64,000 bases of DNA, taken from contig JAKSTP010000005.1 of assembly GCA_024402505.1 (NCBI GenBank), positions 1 through 64,000 on the forward strand, given 5' to 3'. Below, one piece after another: positions 42,461 to 50,472 of the stretch. Source of the stretch: Treponema sp. GTDB taxonomy: Bacteria > Spirochaetota > Spirochaetia > Treponematales > Treponemataceae. The notes beneath the pieces were generated by a model. It saw only the letters and a list, made by a program, of their open reading frames with translations. It made no database searches and was not told the origin of the DNA. The position numbers were made by a program, and so were the translations under genes. Each line of letters starts with the position of its first letter. Positions within the stretch are counted from its first letter, which is position 1.

Positions 42461-44785
42461 ATGACAGGGTTTTTGCACACCATTACAATTGGGTTTCTGC
42501 TTACTTCAGTTCTTATTCTTTCTGTTGGATTGAATATTGTCTGGAAATCGAAACATTATTGTACAAAAGATATTAGAAATATTCTTCTCATAGCCATTTT
42601 TGCATCTATTTTTCATGTATTATCCATAGCATTTTCAAATGAAGAACTTGTTCTTCTTTTTCTTAATCTTTTTTCTGCATCTGTTTCATGGCTTGTACTT
42701 TTTTTCAAGAAATTTTCCCATAAATATACAAAGACTACCCGGGAAGTTAAAGCTGTTGTAATCGGCTGTTATACTTATTGTATTATTGAGACAATAGCTT
42801 TTATTCTTAATACCTTTTTCCCTTTGTATTTTACTTTGAGTGCAGTTGATTTCCAGGGAGAACTTTTTTACATAATAGACAGGGGAAGATCATCACTTTA
42901 CATTCTTCATTTGGCTTTCTCCTATATTTTGATTTCCTTTATCCTTCTTGAAAATATAATTGCTATTGTTACATCGCCAAAATTTTATAAACGAAAATAT
43001 CTTGAAGTTCTTCTGGCTTTTATGATTCCGGTTTTCATAGACATGGTTTACGTATTTTCCAGATTTCCGGTTGATATCTCAGTCTTTGCTTTTGGTGTAG
43101 GAGGTATAGTTCTTGCTTATTTTTCCATCTTCTATTCTCCGGCTGAAGTTAGAAGGGGCATGCTTTTTAATGTTTTTGATGATACTGAAGTAGGAGTTGT
43201 GTGCTTTGATAAAGATGGAAGTGCAATTTTCGTAAATAATCAGATTCGGGCATTGTTCAATATTCCAAAAGATTCACGAGATTATGAGAAGCTTGAAAAA
43301 TATTTCATAAAATGGCAGGAAAGTAAACCAGACTGGCGTGATAACCAGGAATTTAAGTGGAACGAAACCTTTGAAATGAATGGTGAACTTCATTATTTAG
43401 AAGTTACTTTTTCAATCCTTTTAGACAGTTCGAAATTATATCTTGGCGCTTATTTTATTGTTCAGGATAACACTGATCTTATGAATAAGCTTAATGAACA
43501 GCGTTTTCTTGCATCCCATGATTATCTTACTGGCGTTTACAACAGGGAACATTTCTATAAACAGGTTTCGGCACTTTTTGCAGAACAGCCCGACCGTGAT
43601 TTTGTAATTATTACTTCAAATATCAAAGGATTTAAACTTGTAAACGACGTTTTCGGATCGAATGCAGGGGACAAGGTTTTGAAACAGATAGCCGATGCAC
43701 TGAAGGTACTGGCAAAGGAAAGTTCAATTTATGCCCGTCTTCATGGTGACTGTTTTGTTCTTTGTATGCCTGCTGAGCGCTTTGATGAAGAAAATTTTAT
43801 TAATCTTGCATACCAGTCTGTAAGTGTTGACGGCAGTGATATCTACAGGATACGAATTGCTTTAGGCGTATACAAGGTAGTCAACAAATCTCTACCTGTA
43901 TCAGTAATGTGCGACCGATCTCTCCTTGCCCTTGGTTCCATTAAAAGTGATTACAGTAAATCTATTGCTTACTATTCAGATGAAATGCGGGATCATGCCA
44001 TTCAGGAACAGAATATAGCATCACTTCTTGAAAAGGCTATGGAAAAGGATCAGTTTACTATATTCCTGCAGCCTCAGGTTGATCTTAATAATAAGGTCTT
44101 TGCCTGTGAAGCTTTGGTACGTTGGTATCAGCCAGAAAAAGGACTTTGCATGCCAAACGAGTTTATCAGTGTTTTTGAAAAGACCGGAGCAATTGCTCGT
44201 CTTGATAACTGTGTCTGGGAAATGGCCTGTAAGACCCTTAAGCGATGGAAAGAAGAAGGGCGTCCTGACTGTGCCATCTCTGTAAATATTTCGCCACGGG
44301 ATTTTTATCACACAGATGTTTATAAAGATATTACTACTCTTGTACAGAAATACGGTATTGAGCCTTCCAGATTAAACCTTGAGATTACAGAGTCTGCCAT
44401 TATGATTGATCTTGAAAAGCAGCTTGAACTTATAAAAAAACTTCAGGATTTTGGCTTTAAAATTGAGATGGACGATTTTGGATCAGGTTATTCATCCTTG
44501 AATTCATTAAAAGATATTACTGTAGACATATTGAAACTTGATATGGCATTTCTTGCAACAACAAAAAATATTGACCGCAGCAAGAAAATAATCAGAATTA
44601 TTCTTGAAATGGCAAAGGAATTGAATCTTCCAGTTATTACAGAAGGTGTTGAAACCCAATCCCAGCTAGATTTTATGAAGAAAGCTGGCGGTCAGTTTTT
44701 CCAGGGGCATTATTTTTCAAAACCTTTGTCTGTAAATGAATTTGAAGAAAAATATCTTCCTCTGAAAAAAAAATCTGAAGATTAA
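42461..44785 (+). CDS. Membrane c-di-GMP phosphodiesterase (7TM sensor, PAS, degenerate GGDEF, intact EAL)
   Basis: A 774-residue protein. About seven hydrophobic segments occupy residues 1-225, resembling the 7TM sensor of histidine kinases, followed by a PAS-like domain (~230-345). The GGDEF domain keeps the fold (HDYLTGVYNREHFYKQV) but its motif is HGDCF (428-432), so cyclase activity is unlikely. The EAL domain has E550-A-L-V-R-W, NLEITESA, D671-D-F-G and E728-G-V-E, all intact, so it should degrade c-di-GMP. Its stop shares TTAA with the convergent secreted gene. Confidence 0.92.
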   Translation: MTGFLHTITIGFLLTSVLILSVGLNIVWKSKHYCTKDIRNILLIAIFASIFHVLSIAFSNEELVLLFLNLFSASVSWLVLFFKKFSHKYTKTTREVKAVVIGCYTYCIIETIAFILNTFFPLYFTLSAVDFQGELFYIIDRGRSSLYILHLAFSYILISFILLENIIAIVTSPKFYKRKYLEVLLAFMIPVFIDMVYVFSRFPVDISVFAFGVGGIVLAYFSIFYSPAEVRRGMLFNVFDDTEVGVVCFDKDGSAIFVNNQIRALFNIPKDSRDYEKLEKYFIKWQESKPDWRDNQEFKWNETFEMNGELHYLEVTFSILLDSSKLYLGAYFIVQDNTDLMNKLNEQRFLASHDYLTGVYNREHFYKQVSALFAEQPDRDFVIITSNIKGFKLVNDVFGSNAGDKVLKQIADALKVLAKESSIYARLHGDCFVLCMPAERFDEENFINLAYQSVSVDGSDIYRIRIALGVYKVVNKSLPVSVMCDRSLLALGSIKSDYSKSIAYYSDEMRDHAIQEQNIASLLEKAMEKDQFTIFLQPQVDLNNKVFACEALVRWYQPEKGLCMPNEFISVFEKTGAIARLDNCVWEMACKTLKRWKEEGRPDCAISVNISPRDFYHTDVYKDITTLVQKYGIEPSRLNLEITESAIMIDLEKQLELIKKLQDFGFKIEMDDFGSGYSSLNSLKDITVDILKLDMAFLATTKNIDRSKKIIRIILEMAKELNLPVITEGVETQSQLDFMKKAGGQFFQGHYFSKPLSVNEFEEKYLPLKKKSED

Positions 44786-45384
44786 TATGTGCCGTCCATG
44801 GCTTCAAGGTCGGCTTTTACTTTTTTAAGGCGTTCAATTTCACGGTTCAGCATTTTTTCGTAATTAAGTTCACCGGTTTTTATGCGTTCCCGTTCATCTT
44901 CCCAGTTCTGACAGTCTGTTATAAAAAGAAAATTGAATTTAGATTCGTTTGCCTTTTCGTACCAAAGTTTTGCTTCCTGCCAGTAGTAATATCCGGCCTG
45001 GTAACAGCTTAAGGCTTTTTCGATATTATTCAGATATTCTTCTTTCCAAGGTGCATCGTAAAAATAGGCCACTTTTTTGTCGTAAATGCGTCCCAGCCGA
45101 AGATGCTGTTCAATAAGTTTCAGGTTTATGTGCATCTGGAAAAGATACCGGTATTTTTCCCATTCTTTTTCGGTAGTAATCTTTTTTCCTGTAAACTGAG
45201 GATTACAGAAATCTGCCTGGGCTGCTTTTTCAAGCCAGTAAATGTTTTCAATGCAGTCATCAGGAAGCTGCTGGTAATGAACATGGTACAGTTTGTAATA
45301 ATCTTCCTTGTATTTAACCATGTAAGCTGGCAGGGAAGTGAGAAAAACTGCAAAAATAAGAACAGCAAGAACTGCTTTTTTCAT
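44782..45384 (-). CDS. Secreted Tyr/Trp-rich protein of unknown function
   Basis: A 200-residue protein with a signal peptide (KKAVLAVLIFAVFLTSLPAY). The mature part is helical and rich in Tyr, Trp, Lys and Glu (EDYYKLYHVHYQQLP, YWLEKAAQADFCN, CYQAGYYYWQEAKLWYEKA), reminiscent of degenerate helical repeats. It ends in a Lys/Glu coiled-coil-like segment. I do not recognise a family; it is probably periplasmic. It begins 7 bp after tmk on the same strand and ends in a 4-nt overlap with the GGDEF-EAL gene. Confidence 0.8.
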   Translation of the reverse strand: MKKAVLAVLIFAVFLTSLPAYMVKYKEDYYKLYHVHYQQLPDDCIENIYWLEKAAQADFCNPQFTGKKITTEKEWEKYRYLFQMHINLKLIEQHLRLGRIYDKKVAYFYDAPWKEEYLNNIEKALSCYQAGYYYWQEAKLWYEKANESKFNFLFITDCQNWEDERERIKTGELNYEKMLNREIERLKKVKADLEAMDGTY

Positions 45385-45391
45385 ATTTATT

Positions 45392-45994
45392 TTATCGGAG
45401 ATTTTCTTCGATTACTTTTGCAATATCTTCAATGGATTTTGATGCGTCAATTCTGATAACTTTCATTTCACAGTCAGGATCATTTTCGTATCTTGAAATA
45501 ACCTTGTTATACCAGTCTGCTGTGTTTTTCTGATAATCAATCTTTTCAAAAATTTCTTTTTTTTCGCCCCGTTTGTTTACCCGTTCAAGAGAGATTTCTG
45601 GATCAATTTCAAAAAAGAAAAGAATTTCTGGAAGAGGAAATGACTGGTTCAAAAGGGCTGGAAGTTCTTCTCCGCAAGATACAGACTGATAGGCAAGACT
45701 TGAAAACAGGTAGCGGTCTGAAACAACAATTTTTCCATTTTCTGTATTTTTGATGATTCCATTATCGCCGTAAAGATGTTCACATCTGTCGGCTGCAAAA
45801 AGAAAGGCCTGGGTTTTAGGACAGGTTTTGATTTCACCCTTAAGAATTTTTCGCAAAAAAAGACCAGTTTCACCGGAAGTTGGTTCTGCGGTTTTAAGGC
45901 ATTTATCCCCAAGTTTTTCTTTCAGAAGATTGATCTGAGTTGTGGTTCCGCTTCCGTCAATGCCTTCAAATACGATAAAATTCTTGAGTATCAT
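45392..45994 (-). CDS. tmk: Thymidylate kinase with atypical P-loop
   Basis: Tmk makes dTDP from dTMP. The 200-residue protein starts at ATG 45994, with AGGA upstream. FIVFEGIDGSGTTTQINLLK contains a P-loop whose invariant lysine is Thr17 (codon at 45944-45946). The DRY-type motif is seen as VVSDRYLFSSLAYQ. EILFFFEIDPEISLERVNKRG and the arginine-containing lid are also family-typical. Longer in-frame sequence upstream has no start with a ribosome binding site. Divergent from the tamB-like gene. Confidence 0.92.
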   Translation of the reverse strand: MILKNFIVFEGIDGSGTTTQINLLKEKLGDKCLKTAEPTSGETGLFLRKILKGEIKTCPKTQAFLFAADRCEHLYGDNGIIKNTENGKIVVSDRYLFSSLAYQSVSCGEELPALLNQSFPLPEILFFFEIDPEISLERVNKRGEKKEIFEKIDYQKNTADWYNKVISRYENDPDCEMKVIRIDASKSIEDIAKVIEENLR

Positions 45995-46040
45995 CTGTTC
46001 AATCCTGTTTTTTTTCTGCTTATTTTTCGTTATAATAAGA

Positions 46041-46046
46041 TATAAT
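46041..46046 (+). promoter_or_regulatory. -10 box upstream of the tamB-like gene
   Basis: The AT-rich divergent region 45995-46060 contains two TATAAT boxes (46031-46036 and 46041-46046). The second ends 14 nt before the TTG start. No convincing -35 pairs with either. Confidence 0.35.
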
Positions 46047-46060
46047 ATATAAGAAAAGAA

Positions 46061-49000
46061 TTGAAAACTCAATCGAAAAAAATTATTAGTCTCGCAGTTT
46101 TTGCATTTCTCATTTTGCTGTCGGTTTTCGTTTCAAAACCGGTAGGGAAACTGATTTCTAATGAGTTTTCAACACTGGTTAAAACTGCCCAGGAAACGAT
46201 TTATAAAAAAACTACACTTCATGTTTCATTTACAAAGCTTTCACCATCAATTTTTTCTTCAGTAAACTTAAACGGTGTTACTGTCAGCGATGATAATGGT
46301 GAGTTAGTTGCATCTATCAAAAAAATTAAAGTGAGTTACAGTCTTTGGAATCTTATTAAAAAAAGATACGAAGATGTTGTGTCTGCAATCGTAATTGACG
46401 GTGTGGATCTTAAGGTAGAAAAACTTATTCCGGTTATTAAAAATCTTGCGGAAAAAGAAACTGACGAAAAAGAAAGCCAGCTTGATATTGATTATCTTAT
46501 TACTTATTTCAAGGAAAAATTTGATATCTCCATCCCTCTCAACGTTTCTGTAAAAAATGTTTCTGTGACTTATGATAATGACCAAATTTCTGGTTCCCTT
46601 GATGTAAAAAAGATTGGACTTGTTTACACTCAGAAACGACAGCAGCTTGAAATCTCTTTGAAAAGTGTTCTTTCTGCTAAAATTAAGAAAAATGATTTTA
46701 AAATTTCTTCATCAATGAATCTGAAGGGCCTTCTTCTGAATGGACTAAATGATTCTTCACTTACTTTTACACTCAGCGATCTTCGTGCTGGAAATTATTT
46801 TTTCAATAAGTTTAATCTTAAGCTTTCTTTTTCGGATGATACATTCCATCTTGATACAATCCAGAATACATTTCCGCTTCTTGTAGACTGTTCTTATGAA
46901 CTTGGAAATCGTAAACTGACAGCCCTTATAAAAACAGAAAATCTTTCCCCAAAACAGGTTTTCTCATCATCGGTTAAATCTAATTTTGCAAGTCTTCTTC
47001 AGAATCTGAACATTAATTCCAAGATAAATGCTGTTTTTGAAAAGGGAAAACTTTTATGGTCATTTGCAGCAGATGTTCTTACACCTGATGGAGAGGGCTT
47101 TAATCTTTATACAATTAAAGCAGATGGAGATGAAAGCTATTTTAATATTCAGGAACTTTCTGTAAACGGTGATAAGTACGAAGCTTCTTTGAATGCTGGG
47201 TTCGATCTTAAAAATCTTTCTTTGTCAGGTTCTGCCGAAGTTCCAAAAATCTTTCTTCCAAACGGAACACTTATTTCTACAGAATTGTATTTTGATCCTT
47301 TGGATAAAGGTTTTATGGTCTTTATTCCTCAGGTTTTTATTGATGACAAGGTTTTTACAGCTATCCAGATTAATGTTCTTCCAAATAACGATTCCGTTGA
47401 CTTTACTTTTGAAGCCTATGATTATTCTCATTACGAAAATGAAGAACCTTCCAGAATTGCCATTGACGGAAGCTATCTTTTTTCTTCCGGATTTGTACAG
47501 TCTTCACTTTCTGTAAACAGTTTTTATCTTGATTCAGTTCTGACTACAGCCTGTAAATTCCTTCCTTACGAAACTTCTGGAAAACTTCTGGGATATTCTT
47601 CAAATCTTTCCACATTCATGTTTTCTTCGGATGCCTATTTTACAACTGATTTCAGTACTTTTTCTTACAATGTACCTTATATCCTTGTTGCAAATACCGC
47701 AAGAGATAATCAGGCTCTTATGGCAAGCATCAACGGAAATGAAATGAACATGTCTTTGAATGATATGAATCTTGTTATAGGCAAAAATTCCTTCCGTTCA
47801 TCCTTTAATCTTGATTTTGATCCTTCAAGCAGCGATATGTTCTTCCAGTGTGATTTCAGCGCATTCAATATTCCTTATCATTTCAGTGGAAACTACATTC
47901 AGAATGCACTTCATATTTCTGGCGATTACAATCTTGCCTTTGATATTTTCCTTGACGGACTTTCAAATGCAGAAAATCCTTCACTTTATGGTTCACTTAT
48001 TGCTGATTCTTTGCCAATTCCTGTTCTTGACCACACATTTACTGCCACTTTTGATACAAGTTTCTCTTACAATAAGGAGCAGGGGCCTGAAGTTCAGATT
48101 GTAAGATTTGAAATGGATGAGGCTTCCGGAAAAGTATCTGCAAATCCTCATATTTTCATTTCTGGAACAGGTACCCGTTACGGAGCTCAGCTTAATGAAA
48201 TTTCTTATTCAGATCTTTACTCTGTTTTGAACGGAAACGCTGACGTTTTCGTAAACCAGGACAATGGAATATTCCACAGCGTTGGCCTGAACTTAAATCT
48301 CTTAAATCAGGTTACCGATGAATCACTTTCAGTTCTTCTGAATGCATCAAATCCTGAAGGACTTCCTTTCAGCCTGGATGCTTTCCGCCACAATTATTAT
48401 TTTGACTGTGAAATTGCCGCAAACAACATGAGCCTGAACCGATGGACTTACGTAAATAACGAAAATAACGCTGTTACGGCTTCTGTTTCCTTTACAGGAA
48501 CTCTTGAACATCCTTATGTGGGCGTAAATATTGAAAACTGTTCTGCTTATTTCAACGGTTATATCGCAAAACTTTCCGGTGCTGCATATCTTGAAGATGA
48601 TCTTCTTACTGCCGACAGCTTCTCTTTGAACTATAACAATATTCTTTTTGCCTTGAACAAACTGGATTTTTCAATGAGCAGTTTTACCGGCGAAATGGAA
48701 GGAACTTTACTTACAGAAGTTTCCCGTAAGGACGTTGATATTCCTATAAATATAAGACTTTATGACGCTGTAAAAGAGCAGGGTAAGTTTATTCCACAGT
48801 CTTTCGCACTCAATCTTTCCTGTCCAAACCTTGGTGGTTCTTTCTTTAAAAAACAGACATCCTTCTTCATTGATGCAAGAAAATATGGTGACCTTTTTAC
48901 CTTCAGTTCAAGCAGCAATATGGGATTAAACGGTATTTACAATTCTTTAACAAATGAAGTTAACGCAGAACTTTCTTCAGATGGGTTCCTTTCCCTGAAT

Positions 49001-50461
49001 GCTTCAGGACTTATTTCTGAATCAAAGCTTGATGTGCATCTTTCAAAAGTATTTGCAGACCTTCGAAACATTTTCTCTTACTTTAATCTTGATGATGCAA
49101 TCCATGTTTACAGCGGTATAGTAAACGGTTCTATAAATATTTCCGGAGACCTTGATAATCCAGAGTTTACAGGTGCCTGTTCTGTTACAAAACCGGAAGC
49201 ATCACTTACAAAAGTTATTCCTGATAAGATTTCTACTGAAAAAACAATGATTACTCTTTATCAGAATGAAATCACTGTTGTTGAAAATACTTACAAAGTA
49301 AAGAAAAGTCATAATCTTATTGCCGGATGTAAAATCTTCATGAATAAATGGAATCTGGATCATATTGAAGGAAAGGTCTACACCAAAGGTAAAGAATCTG
49401 TTCCTGTAACTCTTGATATGAACGTTGCTGTAGTTGAAGGTTATGCACAGGTAGATCTTGATCTTGTTTTTGAAAAGAAAATCCTTGATGTTACTGGAAA
49501 TGTATTTGCCGAAAATGCTGAAGCCCGGTTCAATATCAATATGATCAATCGAACTAAAACAAAACCTCCTGTAATTACTAACTGTAATGTTGATGTGGTT
49601 CTTGGTTCTCATGCAAAACTTTCCGTTGATCCAATTCTTCGCTGTGTTTTTGTTCCAGAAACTTCATTTAATGTTGTGTACGATGGCGAAGTAGAAAATC
49701 TTATGCTTAATGGAAAGTTCTTACTAAAATCTGGGGATGTTTCTTATTTGAACCGTTCTTTCTATATTAAAGAGGGAGAAATCCAGTTTACCAATAACGA
49801 AATTTCAGGCCTTATGAATCCACTTGTTACCATTCGTGCCGAAACCCGTGAACGGGATGAAAAAGGTGATAGTATCCGCATTGTTTTCTCTGCTCAGAAC
49901 CAGTATCTTCAGGATTTGAATCCACGCTTCTCAAGTATTCCTGCAAGGTCTGAAAATGAAATCATGTCTCTTTTAGGTCAGATTGTAATTGGTGATTCAA
50001 CAAACGTACGTGACTTTATTTTTACTGCAAGTGACTATGCAATCTCCTCTACAATAGGAAGAAAGTTTGAAAATACATTGCGAGATTTGATGAATTTTGA
50101 TATATTTTCTGTCAGAACCAATGTCTTGAAGAATGCGTTGAGTATCGGAACTGACACCGAAAAGAACAGCATAAAAAATTATTCTTTCGGTAACTTTTTT
50201 GATAACTCAACTGTTTATATAGGTAAGTACCTGGGAAGTTCATTGTACTTCGATGCCATGATGCATGTGTCTTACAATGAGCGAGTTTTAAGTGAAAACT
50301 TCTTCAGAAGTGGACTCCTTTTCCAGCCGGAACTGGGTTTTGAAATGGAATCTCCTTTTGGAAATATTCGCTGGAACATTGCACCGAATCTTGAAGCTCT
50401 GATGAAAAAACAGTTTGTTCCAGATTCGTCATTGACTCTTTCCTGGAAATTCAATTTTTAA
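46061..50461 (+). CDS. TamB-like (AsmA/DUF490) envelope lipid-transport or assembly protein
   Basis: A 1466-residue protein with one N-terminal membrane anchor (IISLAVFAFLILLSVFVS) and a very long beta-rich periplasmic body. The C-terminal TamB/DUF490 domain (SYLNRSFYIKEGEIQFTN, NPLVTIRAETRERDEKGDSI, IPARSENEIMSLLGQIVIG) is diagnostic. TamB-like proteins bridge inner and outer membranes and are linked to phospholipid transport or barrel insertion. The start codon is TTG with a purine-rich but weak ribosome binding site; no ATG is available nearby. It is followed 11 bp later by bamA, the same functional pairing as TamA-TamB. Confidence 0.88.
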   Translation: MKTQSKKIISLAVFAFLILLSVFVSKPVGKLISNEFSTLVKTAQETIYKKTTLHVSFTKLSPSIFSSVNLNGVTVSDDNGELVASIKKIKVSYSLWNLIKKRYEDVVSAIVIDGVDLKVEKLIPVIKNLAEKETDEKESQLDIDYLITYFKEKFDISIPLNVSVKNVSVTYDNDQISGSLDVKKIGLVYTQKRQQLEISLKSVLSAKIKKNDFKISSSMNLKGLLLNGLNDSSLTFTLSDLRAGNYFFNKFNLKLSFSDDTFHLDTIQNTFPLLVDCSYELGNRKLTALIKTENLSPKQVFSSSVKSNFASLLQNLNINSKINAVFEKGKLLWSFAADVLTPDGEGFNLYTIKADGDESYFNIQELSVNGDKYEASLNAGFDLKNLSLSGSAEVPKIFLPNGTLISTELYFDPLDKGFMVFIPQVFIDDKVFTAIQINVLPNNDSVDFTFEAYDYSHYENEEPSRIAIDGSYLFSSGFVQSSLSVNSFYLDSVLTTACKFLPYETSGKLLGYSSNLSTFMFSSDAYFTTDFSTFSYNVPYILVANTARDNQALMASINGNEMNMSLNDMNLVIGKNSFRSSFNLDFDPSSSDMFFQCDFSAFNIPYHFSGNYIQNALHISGDYNLAFDIFLDGLSNAENPSLYGSLIADSLPIPVLDHTFTATFDTSFSYNKEQGPEVQIVRFEMDEASGKVSANPHIFISGTGTRYGAQLNEISYSDLYSVLNGNADVFVNQDNGIFHSVGLNLNLLNQVTDESLSVLLNASNPEGLPFSLDAFRHNYYFDCEIAANNMSLNRWTYVNNENNAVTASVSFTGTLEHPYVGVNIENCSAYFNGYIAKLSGAAYLEDDLLTADSFSLNYNNILFALNKLDFSMSSFTGEMEGTLLTEVSRKDVDIPINIRLYDAVKEQGKFIPQSFALNLSCPNLGGSFFKKQTSFFIDARKYGDLFTFSSSSNMGLNGIYNSLTNEVNAELSSDGFLSLNASGLISESKLDVHLSKVFADLRNIFSYFNLDDAIHVYSGIVNGSINISGDLDNPEFTGACSVTKPEASLTKVIPDKISTEKTMITLYQNEITVVENTYKVKKSHNLIAGCKIFMNKWNLDHIEGKVYTKGKESVPVTLDMNVAVVEGYAQVDLDLVFEKKILDVTGNVFAENAEARFNINMINRTKTKPPVITNCNVDVVLGSHAKLSVDPILRCVFVPETSFNVVYDGEVENLMLNGKFLLKSGDVSYLNRSFYIKEGEIQFTNNEISGLMNPLVTIRAETRERDEKGDSIRIVFSAQNQYLQDLNPRFSSIPARSENEIMSLLGQIVIGDSTNVRDFIFTASDYAISSTIGRKFENTLRDLMNFDIFSVRTNVLKNALSIGTDTEKNSIKNYSFGNFFDNSTVYIGKYLGSSLYFDAMMHVSYNERVLSENFFRSGLLFQPELGFEMESPFGNIRWNIAPNLEALMKKQFVPDSSLTLSWKFNF

Positions 50462-50472
50462 CCTGAGGAATT

